The notes: generated by a model not told the origin, from the letters alone. A stretch of DNA of 62,048 bases from Bermanella sp034112345 (GCA_034112345.1 JAWUVN010000023.1:1-62048); one strand, 5' to 3'. Shown: positions 17,628-26,308, counted from the first letter of the stretch. Translations and numbers: made by a program.

Positions 17628-18095
17628 ATGAAATTAGTAGATTTTAAACAAAATGAATCTTTTGATCTATTGCGCAGTAAAATGGGTATGGAAGATTATG
17701 GTAAGTTTGAACTGTTTGATCCTATCCGACATCTGTCATGGCAGGAACGTCAGTCTTTAAGCAGTGATTGGAGTACAATTTCTTCTTCTGGGTTACATTC
17801 ATACGGTGATAAAACATTAGCTTATAAGAATTCTCATATATTTTGTCTTAACGGCGACAAAATTCACTTTGCATTATGCGATCAAATTAAAAAAAGTATT
17901 CAGCAGGGTAAAATGGCTAATGCGAATGTGACATTAAAAGTTGATCTTTTAACAGAGCAGCCCGTTTGCGAATATTGCCTTCATGCAGTTTCTCATCAAG
18001 GATTTGATGTTTATCGTCATAGGCATCAAGAGTACAATGCCAATATATTAAGGCAGTTTAACCTGCTAAATTACATTTCAAATAAGTACTCTTAG
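17628..18095 (+). CDS. Unknown protein downstream of ZorAB-like pair, Cys/His-rich C-terminus
   Basis: I do not recognise this 155-residue soluble protein. The N-terminal two thirds are polar with no clear motif. The C-terminal part has CEYCLHAVSHQGFDVYRHRH, a CxxC followed by four histidines, suggesting a metal site, plus an earlier C...C-H region (FCLNGDKIHFALC). It is not a standard HNH nuclease: the DH/N/H spacing is absent. It lies 39 bases after the ZorB-like gene in the same orientation and is the only candidate effector or adaptor in the operon. In known Zorya types the genes after ZorAB encode ZorC/D, ZorE or ZorF/G; this one is smaller and does not resemble those. Confidence 0.75.
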   Translation: MKLVDFKQNESFDLLRSKMGMEDYGKFELFDPIRHLSWQERQSLSSDWSTISSSGLHSYGDKTLAYKNSHIFCLNGDKIHFALCDQIKKSIQQGKMANANVTLKVDLLTEQPVCEYCLHAVSHQGFDVYRHRHQEYNANILRQFNLLNYISNKYS

Positions 18096-18287
18096 CGATC
18101 TTAATTATGACCTGTATTGAGTCTGAATCAGTTACATTCACTTAGATCCCCCCCGTTTTTTCATATATGCATCACAGCGTTTAGTCATTGATACAAATAG
18201 TCAAATGTATGGTTCGAAGTGTATGAACCTTGATTCGTTTGAAACTTATACTAGTGCCATTATTGAAGTTAGCTAGGTTGGTTTATT

Positions 18288-19841
18288 ATGGCTTTACAGT
18301 CAGGCATACAATTTCCCGAATCAGATAGTGGTGAAATTAGTACCACACAAACGGGTAAGCAGATTTTTTCATCTGCAATTGGATCAAGTAACCACGCTTT
18401 AAGTCTCGCCATGTTAAAAGAAAAAAAATGGCGTAAGAACTACATGAGTTATATACCTCAAGTTGTTGAAGCAGCATCTAAGGGAGATGTCTACGCTGAA
18501 TCCATTGCAGAGCGTGGCTTAAAAGCTTGTTACGATCAATTTAAGTTTATTCGGGGTGGCAAGCAATACGGCATACAACAAGCCATGGAGGAATTTTCAT
18601 CTAATTTATTCTTCACTGCCAAAATTGAGGGGGATGGCGAGAAAGCGTCTTTTGTTGGAGTGCAGCATAAGGATCGTTATTTACAAGGACCCTCATTGAA
18701 TGAGCAAATTAAAACTTGGATTGAAGATGGCATTATAGAGTCAGAGCATGGTGATGATGTTCTGAAAATAATAGGTGATAATTCTGCTCGGGATTTAACA
18801 GGAAAAATATTTGTTTTGTTAGGAGCAGGGTCAGAGGTTGGTCCGCTGCAAACATTACTCTCTCTGGGTGCAACTGTGATCGCGATTGCCCGTAATAAAC
18901 CTGATAATTGGAAGCGTTTAATTAAGATAGCTGAAGCGTCTTCTGGTTCTCTAATTATTCCATGCAAACACAATCCTAAGAATCTAAATAATGAGCAGAT
19001 AGCGAATATTGCGGGCGCGGACTTATTAACTCAAGCGCCTGAGATTGCTTATTGGATTAACAGCTTTGATAAACCTTTGACACTAGGCAGTTATGCATAT
19101 TTAGATGGTGCTTTGCATGTGCAAGTTTCTATGGCAATGGATGCAATAGCACAATACTTACTATCAAGACGAAATGATGTGGCTTTATCCTATCTGCTAA
19201 CACCTTCAGATGTGTACTGTATACCTCATACAATTGCGAAGCATGGGACCAGAAAATATAATAGTAAAACGATACGGGGTTTCTTTAAGCGGGGTATTAA
19301 AGCGCTATCTGGTAGCCGTCTATATGCTCCTAGTATTGGTGAAGAGGTGTGTGATCACAAGGGTCGCCGCTTTGCTGTATTGGATAATCTTGTTAATCAG
19401 CAAGGTCCGAACTACGTGTTGGCAAAACACATTCAGCGCTGGCGAGCGATTGTTAGTAGTAAGAAGAATATTCAAGTCAGTTGTAATGTGGCACCAGCAT
19501 CGTCTACGAAATCGGTAACCAGCAATCCTTTTTTTGCCGCCGCTATTTGGGGGTCTGAAAATTTTGGCGTAGAAGTATTCAGTCCGACTACAGTGAATAC
19601 TTTAATGACAATGCAATTGATAAGTGACTTGAACTCAAAGGAAAAGCAACATCGTGGTGAAGCTTTATTTATAAGTGGGGCTAATCATGGCGGAGCATGG
19701 CGCATTGGGTATTGTTTTCGCTCGTTGTTAATTCAGAGTTTAATCGTTGGCTTGCTTGGAGGGTTCTTGAGATCGTTTAGTTCGGGTAAGTTTTTTGGAA
19801 AGAGCGATAATCAAAAAGAAATAACGGTGAGTCTAACCTAG
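18288..19841 (+). CDS. Rossmann-fold protein of unknown function, 517 aa
   Basis: The central part has a clear dinucleotide-binding glycine motif, GKIFVLLGAGSEVGPLQTLL, followed by GATVIAIARNKPDNW, as in short-chain reductase-like Rossmann folds. Downstream are ADLLTQAPEIAYWINS and a long C-terminal region ending in a hydrophobic stretch (SLLIQSLIVGLLGGFLRSF) that could touch the membrane. No SDR YxxxK pair is obvious. The N-terminal 170 residues resemble nothing I know. It has its own 190-bp upstream region and is followed by a bidirectional terminator, so it looks monocistronic. Function unknown; reductase activity would be a guess. Confidence 0.75.
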   Translation: MALQSGIQFPESDSGEISTTQTGKQIFSSAIGSSNHALSLAMLKEKKWRKNYMSYIPQVVEAASKGDVYAESIAERGLKACYDQFKFIRGGKQYGIQQAMEEFSSNLFFTAKIEGDGEKASFVGVQHKDRYLQGPSLNEQIKTWIEDGIIESEHGDDVLKIIGDNSARDLTGKIFVLLGAGSEVGPLQTLLSLGATVIAIARNKPDNWKRLIKIAEASSGSLIIPCKHNPKNLNNEQIANIAGADLLTQAPEIAYWINSFDKPLTLGSYAYLDGALHVQVSMAMDAIAQYLLSRRNDVALSYLLTPSDVYCIPHTIAKHGTRKYNSKTIRGFFKRGIKALSGSRLYAPSIGEEVCDHKGRRFAVLDNLVNQQGPNYVLAKHIQRWRAIVSSKKNIQVSCNVAPASSTKSVTSNPFFAAAIWGSENFGVEVFSPTTVNTLMTMQLISDLNSKEKQHRGEALFISGANHGGAWRIGYCFRSLLIQSLIVGLLGGFLRSFSSGKFFGKSDNQKEITVSLT

Positions 19842-19888
19842 TGTGATTTATTTGTATTTAATACAGCAGAATAATACTGAATATGTAA

Positions 19889-19924
19889 GCAATAAAAAAC
19901 CAGCTCTCGCTGGTTTTTTATTGC
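19889..19924. terminator. Bidirectional terminator
   Basis: A perfect 16-bp inverted repeat, GCAATAAAAAACCAGC / GCTGGTTTTTTATTGC with TCTC loop. The T-runs serve the Rossmann gene on + and purC on -. Confidence 0.93.
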
Positions 19925-19945
19925 TTAGAGAATACTAAAACTGGG

Positions 19946-21049
19946 TTAATCAATAAGCTGATAATTTTCTTTTAAAATTTCAATTATTTCAGCTTTAGGA
20001 TTGTGACTTAAATGAAGTGTTTTACCCGTTATTTTTTCAGCAATACCTATGTAAGTTTTACTTACTTGCTCGAACACTTCAGCTGGTAGAAGATTGTCGC
20101 GGGCTAACGCTTCGCGTTCATCCATACGGTCTTTATTTAATAGTATGTCTGGGTCAGGAAAGTGGTTTAGTAATAGTTGGCGAAACCCTTCTTTAGAGTT
20201 TTCAACAACCTTGCCTGCACGGTATTGTTCGCCATCCCAAATACGAGAACTGTCAGGAGTGCCTACTTCGTCCATGTAAATTAACTTTTCTTTGCCGCTT
20301 GCGTCGTTTACGTAGCCAAATTCAAACTTGGTATCCACAAATACTTGGTCAATTTTCTCAAGAGCATTTGATATAACAGAAAACCCTTCGCTTAATAGCT
20401 TTTCATAAACATCAATGTCAGATTCATTGCTAAGTTTAAATGCGGCAAAGTTATCGCGAATATCATTACGTGTGATGTTTACATCATCTTGTTCAGGTAC
20501 GTTAGGGATGCCTTTAAGAATACCCTTGGTAGAAGGTGTCATCAGCAGGTCAGGCAATGCCTGATCTTTTTTCAAATCATCTGGCAGTTGGATGCCACAG
20601 AATTCACGTTCGCCTTTTTCGTATGCACGCCACATGGACCCTGTAATGTATGAGCGGCAGATGGCTTCGATCATGATCGGTTTGGCTTTTTGTACAATCC
20701 AAACAAATGGATGTGGAATATCCAGTATGTGGCTATCTGCTAGTCCTTGATCTTTAAATAACTTAAACCAATGGTTTGATATGGCATTTAGCGCAGCGCC
20801 TTTCCCTGGAATGCCTTGTAAGCCGCCTTCGCCTTTCCAGATGCAATCAAATGCACTGATACGATCACTGATTACCATGATGGCCAGTGGAGCGTCTGGA
20901 GCAACATCGTAGCCTTTTTCTTGGATCAGACGTTTGCTGTCGGCTTCGGTTAACCAATATACAGAGCGCACTTTACCGCTGTGTACTGGTTGATCCGTTC
21001 GGATTGGAAGGTCGTTGTTTACCGCTAAAACAGAGTCAGCTAGGTTCAT
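19946..21049 (-). CDS. purC: SAICAR synthetase (phosphoribosylaminoimidazole-succinocarboxamide synthase)
   Basis: Purine biosynthesis: ligates aspartate to CAIR using ATP. Visible are the N-terminal VHSGKVRSVYWL ATP-binding loop, ISDRISAFDCIWKGEGG, AICRSYITGSMW, and the metal/ATP region VFVDTKFEFGYV followed by YMDEVGTPDSSR. At 367 residues it is the longer PurC form found in Shewanella/Vibrio-like gammaproteobacteria rather than the 237-residue E. coli form. Monocistronic, with the shared terminator downstream. Confidence 0.95.
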   Translation of the reverse strand: MNLADSVLAVNNDLPIRTDQPVHSGKVRSVYWLTEADSKRLIQEKGYDVAPDAPLAIMVISDRISAFDCIWKGEGGLQGIPGKGAALNAISNHWFKLFKDQGLADSHILDIPHPFVWIVQKAKPIMIEAICRSYITGSMWRAYEKGEREFCGIQLPDDLKKDQALPDLLMTPSTKGILKGIPNVPEQDDVNITRNDIRDNFAAFKLSNESDIDVYEKLLSEGFSVISNALEKIDQVFVDTKFEFGYVNDASGKEKLIYMDEVGTPDSSRIWDGEQYRAGKVVENSKEGFRQLLLNHFPDPDILLNKDRMDEREALARDNLLPAEVFEQVSKTYIGIAEKITGKTLHLSHNPKAEIIEILKENYQLID

Positions 21050-21165
21050 TATAAGCTCTCTAAGTAGGACACTAAGACCCTGTTAGTTGGGTGCTTAGGT
21101 ATACCAATATTATCAATGGGCGAATTCTAGCAAAGGGCAGTGGCTAAGGGTATGCCAAATAAACA

Positions 21166-21199
21166 AACGCCCCTATTTAACTGCATAAATAGGGGCGTT
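21166..21199 (-). terminator. Terminator of glutathione transferase gene
   Basis: A 14-bp perfect inverted repeat AACGCCCCTATTTA / TAAATAGGGGCGTT with a 6-base loop, 44 bases beyond the minus-strand stop, followed on that strand by a T-rich tract. Confidence 0.8.
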
Positions 21200-21243
21200 G
21201 TGGTGTGAGTTACCAGTTTAATACTGTGATATTACCAAGGATG

Positions 21244-21918
21244 CTAGGCGTAGTCGTAATCGCCGCCTTTGGCTAAACCGGCTTGATAAGCAGGCAGAGC
21301 ATGAAAGCGTTGCACATATGCATAGGTATTTGGGTAGTTAGCTTGGCTGATTAAGCCTCTTGCTGCGCTGGCTTCTAGCGGAAAACTCATTTGAATATCG
21401 GCTCCGGTTAGTTGATCGCCACAAAACCAAGTTTTGTCGTTCAGGTGGCTTTCAATGAAATCTAGGCTGCGTTTAACATTCGGGCCAGAAAAGTTTTCAA
21501 CAATTTTGTCAGCCAGCATTTTGGCTATAGGTTTAATGAAAAACGGCATAGGGCTGGTTTTCATCTTGTTTAGCACTAGGTTCATTACCATAGGCGGCAT
21601 TAAGGAACCTTCACTAAAGTGCAGCCAGTATAGGTATTGCCAATAGGCTTTACTGCCTTGTTCAGGCATTAATTGTTTACCGTAGGTTTGCACCAGATAT
21701 TCAATGATTGCACCGCTTTCAGCCAGCGTTACGCCGGTAGCATCATCAGTGATTACAGGGCTTTTACCTAGGGCGTGAATGGATTTTAGGCTTTCTGGAG
21801 CCAGAATGGTTTTTTTATCGCGTGCATAAAACTCTATTTTATACTCAAGCTTTAACTCTTCCAAAAGCCATAAAACGCGCTGGGAACGAGAGTTGTTTAA
21901 ATGATGCAGTGTGATCAT
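21244..21918 (-). CDS. Glutathione S-transferase family protein
   Basis: A cytosolic 224-residue GST. The N-terminal thioredoxin-like domain has LHHLNNSRSQRVLWLLEELKLEY, with Ser/Arg near the glutathione thiol, and LGKSPVITDD then LAESGAIIEYLVQTYG, the cis-Pro and glutamyl-binding motifs. The all-helical C-terminal domain has FCGDQLTGADIQMSFPLEA, the N-capping box. The NSRSQRVLWLLEEL pattern fits the beta-like or YfcF/YliJ-like bacterial groups. Substrate unknown; the gene stands alone. Confidence 0.9.
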   Translation of the reverse strand: MITLHHLNNSRSQRVLWLLEELKLEYKIEFYARDKKTILAPESLKSIHALGKSPVITDDATGVTLAESGAIIEYLVQTYGKQLMPEQGSKAYWQYLYWLHFSEGSLMPPMVMNLVLNKMKTSPMPFFIKPIAKMLADKIVENFSGPNVKRSLDFIESHLNDKTWFCGDQLTGADIQMSFPLEASAARGLISQANYPNTYAYVQRFHALPAYQAGLAKGGDYDYA

Positions 21919-22211
21919 GGTGGCCCCTTAATAATGTAATGAAACTTAAATCGGCAATCTTTATAAAATTAAATTGTGCACAATGCAATTTAAATCGTAA
22001 GTATGGCCCAGTACATCCATGAAACAGTGTGATCCATGGGTTTTGAACGCCGTAATCACAATCGTAATTTTCCCTTAAATCGCGTGCACTTGTTAAAGGT
22101 GGGTGGTAGCTAGAATATGGATCGGGGGTTAAGTGAGATTTTTAATGCTAATTCAGGCATAATGCCCCCACTTTTTTTGTAGATATATTTTAGATCGTAC
22201 AGGTGATGACT

Positions 22212-22781
22212 ATGAGTTTAGAGCAACTATTAACACAGCGAAGTGGCGGTAAATGTGAGCTTTGCGGTAATGAATCTAATTTGGCGGCTTATTCAGTTGA
22301 GCCTTCAAATGATGACCTAGATACCAGTGTCTATATTTGTGATACCTGTACCGCTCAAATTGAAGATCAAGGGTCAATGGATGTAAACCATTGGCGCTGC
22401 CTAAACGACAGCATGTGGAGCCAAGACGCACCTGTGCAAGTTATGGCGTACCGTCAGTTACATGCACTGATCGAAAATGGCGAAGCCTGGGCACAAGACA
22501 GCTTAGATATGTTGTATCTAGATGAGTCTGTAGAAAAATGGGCGAAACAAGGATTACCTGATCCAGATGCAGAGCCAACGTTAGACTTTAATAAGGCGGT
22601 ATTAAAAGCCGGCGATAACGTAACACTTGCAAAAGATTTGGTCGTAAAAGGTGCAAACTTTACAGCTAAGCAAGGCACGGTTGTTCGTGGTATTCGTTTG
22701 ACTTCAAATCCAAAGCACATTGAAGGCAAGATTAATGGTTCAATGATTGTGATTATTGCTGACTATTGTAAAAAAGCTTAA
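22212..22781 (+). CDS. PhnA/YjdM-family zinc-ribbon protein
   Basis: An N-terminal zinc ribbon (GGKCELCGNESNL and YICDTCTAQ) and a C-terminal SH3-like PhnA domain (LKAGDNVTLAKDLVVKGANF, VVRGIRLTSNPKHIEGKING). The family was named for alkylphosphonate use, but that role is unproven. Start ATG 22212 is chosen because MSLEQLL...RSGGKCELCG is the standard beginning; the upstream GTG/ATG codons at 22203 and 22206 fit less well and AGGTGA lies just before. The middle region (about 55-120) is an insert relative to the shortest YjdM. A decayed copy of the last third of this gene lies at 25664-25855. Confidence 0.9.
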   Translation: MSLEQLLTQRSGGKCELCGNESNLAAYSVEPSNDDLDTSVYICDTCTAQIEDQGSMDVNHWRCLNDSMWSQDAPVQVMAYRQLHALIENGEAWAQDSLDMLYLDESVEKWAKQGLPDPDAEPTLDFNKAVLKAGDNVTLAKDLVVKGANFTAKQGTVVRGIRLTSNPKHIEGKINGSMIVIIADYCKKA

Positions 22782-23055
22782 CGCGCAGATCCTGTATATA
22801 ATTTGTTGTATTTTAAGAGCAAAGTTTCCTTAGTTGTAAACTGTATACATATAGCGTGCCTTTGGATGCAGTCGCTTGGTTGACGGTGTTCAGCATAGTG
22901 ACAAAATTGTACCTGTGTTGTTTAAACAAAATTTTTTGTCTATACAGCCCTCAGGGCTGTATTTAGCCAATACATGATAGCCATGGTCTAACGTTGAAAA
23001 TGCTAGGCCATGATTAATGCAGGTAAAAGAAGCGTTTACAGAAGAGGCGGTATTG

Positions 23056-24027
23056 TCATTCACCGTTTTTCGTTCGATAGGCGTATGTGGCGTCGAACCG
23101 AGAAATAATCCAGTCTCCACTGGTGATCATGTCATATTTGGGCTGTTCGCCTTCTAGCACACAGCTATCAATACAGCGTACCTCGGTGTCAAATTTAGGT
23201 TCTACAAAAAATGGCATGGAGTACCGGTGACGGTCACTTGGTGGGCTAGCAACTCTATGGGCGGTTGATCGATATTGATCGTTTGTCCAGCGCTGCATTA
23301 GGTCGCCAATATTGACCACGATGGCATCTTTAATTGGTGGCGCACTGATCCATTCGCCTTCAGCATTACGTACTTCCAAACCTCCTATGTCATCTTGAGC
23401 CAGTAGCGTGATACAACCGTAATCGGTATGAGCGCCAGCTGCTTTAGAATTTCCCTTAAGATTTTTATTTTCTGGGCGGGGCGGATAATGCAGTAAGCGC
23501 AGCACACTAATATGATCAACTAGATATTGATTAAAAAAGTCTTCGGGTTGCTTTAAAGCAATGGCCATGGCTTTTAATATTTGTTTGGTAACGGACATTA
23601 ACAAACCGTAATGTTGATTCATTTGTTGTTGGAAGCCTTCAAGTTCGCCGTATTGGTTTGGGCCATAGAGCCTAGGGCATGCTTCAACGATTGGATGCTC
23701 AGGATGGATGTCCAAAGCCATATCAAAGGTTTCTTTCCAATCTTGTGGTTTGTCTGGGTTTAATTGTTCCGCCCCGGTGGTTCCCCATCCTCGATGGTTT
23801 TTACTGTTTGTTATGAGTATTTTATGCTTTACCTGTTCAGATTGAGCAAAGAATTGCTGAGATAAAGTGAACATGCTCTTCATTTGGGTGGGTGAAATAC
23901 CATGGCCAGTGATGTAAAAGAATCCAATGTTACGGCAGGCATGATCAATTTCATGAACTGTTTTCAAGAAAGCATCAGAATCTTTTGTGCGTAAAGAAGA
24001 TATATCTATAAGAGGAATGGACTGCAT
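23056..24027 (-). CDS. 2-oxoglutarate/Fe(II)-dependent oxygenase, isopenicillin-N-synthase-like
   Basis: A 323-residue double-stranded beta-helix oxygenase. The N-terminal domain begins IPLIDISSL and has NIGFFYITGHGI, typical of the plant-like/IPNS group. Iron ligands are H200-x-D202 (AGAHTDYGCITLL) and H257 (RSTAHRV); the 2-oxoglutarate carboxylate pair is R268/S270 (RYSMPFF). The substrate is unknown. It starts 55 bases after the BMP-family gene on the same strand, so both are probably one operon and the oxygenase may act on what the binding protein captures. The pair lies between a full gene and a fragment of the PhnA-family gene. Confidence 0.92.
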   Translation of the reverse strand: MQSIPLIDISSLRTKDSDAFLKTVHEIDHACRNIGFFYITGHGISPTQMKSMFTLSQQFFAQSEQVKHKILITNSKNHRGWGTTGAEQLNPDKPQDWKETFDMALDIHPEHPIVEACPRLYGPNQYGELEGFQQQMNQHYGLLMSVTKQILKAMAIALKQPEDFFNQYLVDHISVLRLLHYPPRPENKNLKGNSKAAGAHTDYGCITLLAQDDIGGLEVRNAEGEWISAPPIKDAIVVNIGDLMQRWTNDQYRSTAHRVASPPSDRHRYSMPFFVEPKFDTEVRCIDSCVLEGEQPKYDMITSGDWIISRFDATYAYRTKNGE

Positions 24028-24082
24028 GAGAAATTACCTAAGTAGCAGCCCCTTTCAAGAGGCTGCTTGATGAGTGCAATAT

Positions 24083-25174
24083 TTATTTTGGAATGGTTGC
24101 GTCAATGCCCTTCACATACCAATTCACACCAGCTAACTCCTCATCAGATAAAGAGTATCCTGCTTTTACAACCAAGTTTCCTTTATTGTCGTAAATAGGA
24201 CCTGTGAATGGTTTTAATTTCCCAGAGTTAATATCATCAAAAGAAGTTTGGATAGCCTGCTTGGTAGACGCAGATAAATTGTCGTTTACTGATGAAATTA
24301 AAAGCATGTCTTCAGCAAAACCACCCCAAAAATCTTTAGGTTTCCATGTTTTATCCATGACTTTTTGAATCGTGTCGATGTAATGACTAGACCATTTATC
24401 TTGAACAGAAAACATGTGTGCTGTGGGTGCAAATTTACTCATGTCAGATGCTTGCCCAATACCTTTTACTCCGCGTTTTTCAGCCGCTATTAACGGGGCA
24501 GGACTATCAGTGTGTTGAATAATTACATCAACACCTTGATCAATAAGTGCGTTAGCGGCTTCACTTTCTTTAACAGGGTCATACCAAGTACTTACCCACA
24601 TTATTTTTATTTTCACGTCAGGATTGACGGTTTTAGCTGCCATGTAAACAGCATTGATATCTCGAATAACTTCAGGGATTGGGAAGGAAGCAATGTAACC
24701 AATTGTATTGGTTTTTGTTTCTAATCCTGCAGCAATGCCGGAAACATATCTACCTTCGTAAGTGCGCAATAGATAAGTAGAAACATTATTAGTTCGTTTA
24801 TAACCGGTAGCGTGTTCGAATGTGACATTTGGGAAGCTTTTTGCAACCTTGATTGTTGGATTCATGAATCCGAATGACGTAGTGAAAATTACATCATGAC
24901 CATTACGAGCCATTTGGCGAATAACACGTTCAGCATCTGCACCTTCAGGTACTTTCTCAACATAAGTTGTTTCAATTTTATCACCGAAATGTTCTTGTGC
25001 TTCTATACGGCCACGATCGTGTTCATAAGACCATCCGTAATCACCCACTGGGCCAACATAAACAAAGCCAACTTTTAATGGGTCGTCACTTGCGACAGAT
25101 GATTGAGATAGGCCTAACCCTACAGCTAAAGATGCAGCCGCTAGCATAGTTGACCAGGATTTATATTTAATCAT
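24083..25174 (-). CDS. BMP-family ABC transporter substrate-binding protein
   Basis: A 363-residue exported protein. Signal peptide to about residue 28 (AAASLAVGLGLSQSSVASDD), then LKVGFVYVGPVGDYGWSYEHD, the standard BMP/PnrA start, with SFGFMNPTIKVAKSFPNVTFEH, GYIASFPIPEVIRDINAVYM and MWVSTWYDPVKE. The family binds nucleosides or related nitrogenous compounds. There are no permease or ATPase genes nearby. The ribosome-binding site AGGAAAG is good. It is paralogous to the protein at 14229 (the N-terminal motif, the EVIR(D/G)(I/L)NA motif and the C-terminal DEEL..(V/I)NWY all agree), and both genes have a similar palindrome upstream. Confidence 0.93.
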   Translation of the reverse strand: MIKYKSWSTMLAAASLAVGLGLSQSSVASDDPLKVGFVYVGPVGDYGWSYEHDRGRIEAQEHFGDKIETTYVEKVPEGADAERVIRQMARNGHDVIFTTSFGFMNPTIKVAKSFPNVTFEHATGYKRTNNVSTYLLRTYEGRYVSGIAAGLETKTNTIGYIASFPIPEVIRDINAVYMAAKTVNPDVKIKIMWVSTWYDPVKESEAANALIDQGVDVIIQHTDSPAPLIAAEKRGVKGIGQASDMSKFAPTAHMFSVQDKWSSHYIDTIQKVMDKTWKPKDFWGGFAEDMLLISSVNDNLSASTKQAIQTSFDDINSGKLKPFTGPIYDNKGNLVVKAGYSLSDEELAGVNWYVKGIDATIPK

Positions 25175-25229
25175 AACTTTCCTAAGTGTATTTTAAAAAA
25201 TTTAAAGGATGTCATGAATTAGCAAAAAT

Positions 25230-25248
25230 CTGGCCAATTGGTTAGTTT
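25230..25248 (-). promoter_or_regulatory. Putative operator upstream of second BMP-family gene
   Basis: CTGGCCAATTGGTTAGTTT on the + strand, with palindromic core CCAATTGG, lies 56-74 bases before the start codon. It closely resembles the site at 14069-14087 before the paralogous gene. The rest of 25249-25660 shows no gene; a GCCCAACACGTGGGC hairpin lies near 25397-25411. Confidence 0.4.
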
Positions 25249-25663
25249 ATTTTGGTATTAAGTAAACTATTGCCCGAAAATGAATCGTTATGCCTCTTAA
25301 CAGCATCAAAGACTATTCAATCGTCTAATGTTATTTCCTTATATTTTTGTGAATTAAGTTTTAAATGCACTATATTCTTACATTTGTAAGCATAACGCCC
25401 AACACGTGGGCATTTATGGCTTTAGGTGTAGATAAAACTCAATTTAATAATTTAATTTGAAGTTAATATAGCCAGACGATATCAGTTGTCTGTTTTTCTG
25501 AAGAGTTGGGCTTATTTAACTAGAGTCCAGATGTTACTGATGAGCAGGTCAGGAAAATGGTGAACTGATTAAGTAACCGACCTAGAAAGACTCGACTTAC
25601 TTGTCATTAAACAAACTGTAAAAGGGCTGTAAATCGGTTTGCCTGCAGTTCAATCTAATTTTG

Positions 25664-25855
25664 TTAGACTTTAATAAAGCAGGATTAAAAATCAGCGATA
25701 ACGTAACACTTGCAAAAGATTTAGTCGTAAAAGGTGAAAACTTTACAGATAAGCAAGGCACGGTTGTTCGTGGTATTCGTTTGACTTCAATCCAAAGCGC
25801 ATTGAAGACCAGATTAATGGTTAAATATTTCCGACTATTGTAAAAAGCTTAACGC
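25664..25855 (+). pseudogene. Decayed 3' fragment of PhnA/YjdM-family gene
   Basis: From TTAGACTTTAATAAAGCAGG onward the DNA repeats the end of the gene at 22212-22781 (positions 22581-22787), nearly identical for about 130 bases. It then has a one-base deletion after GACTTCAA, a short internal deletion near GGTTAAATATTTCC, and rejoins the parent at GACTATTGTAAAAAGCTTAACGC. The 5' two thirds are absent, so no functional protein is expected. The fragment and the intact gene lie in the same orientation and bracket the BMP/oxygenase pair. Confidence 0.9.
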
Positions 25856-25960
25856 ATTATTAGGACGGCTTTAATTGTTGGTTTAGAAACCCGCACCGGC
25901 GGGTTTTTTATGATTAATCGCTTCTTTAAGCGATAAAACATTTTCTTTATTAATACGGTG

Positions 25961-26308
25961 TTAAACGAGTACCGAATTATCTTTTTTGAGAGGAATTTGG
26001 TTCGTAACTTTTTTAACATCAACAAAATGACTAACAATGATCGCTTGGCCGCTAGCGGGTTCCATATTTTCAGGGCCACCAGGAATCACTTGATTAATGT
26101 TTGCTCCTGGTAAGCTGCCAGCTCTTTGCAATTGCGAGCCTTGATGACCCCATCCATGTGGAACGGCAATTACACCTTGTGCAATATCGTCAGTCACCTG
26201 AACATTTAATGTAATACTACCTTGCTCTGAAAACACTTCTATTTCATCTTCATTTTGATTGGTAAAATATAGCCTAAAGAAATCGTCAGGTTCTATTAGT
26301 TGATAATT
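25961..26308 (-). pseudogene. C-terminal remnant of a molybdopterin oxidoreductase
   Basis: 116 open codons after an in-frame TGA (26309-26311) encode only the molybdopterin-dinucleotide-binding C-terminal domain: EPDDFFRLYF...DEIEVFSEQGSITL, VTDDIAQGVIAVPHGWGH, PGANINQVIPGGPENMEPASG. In intact formate-dehydrogenase/nitrate-reductase-like enzymes this part follows 600 or more residues that are missing here. No start codon with a ribosome-binding site is evident at the correct place. It is a truncated relic rather than a small gene. Confidence 0.8.

Noticed and set aside
17628..18095. ZorE-type HNH nuclease as third gene of a type II Zorya
   Set aside because: No HNH signature can be placed, and the protein is shorter than ZorE; left as unknown.
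25961..26236. Small stand-alone gene of 91 codons
   Set aside because: The peptide is only the C-terminal domain of a molybdopterin oxidoreductase and the frame extends upstream to a stop, without a plausible start signal; treated as a remnant.
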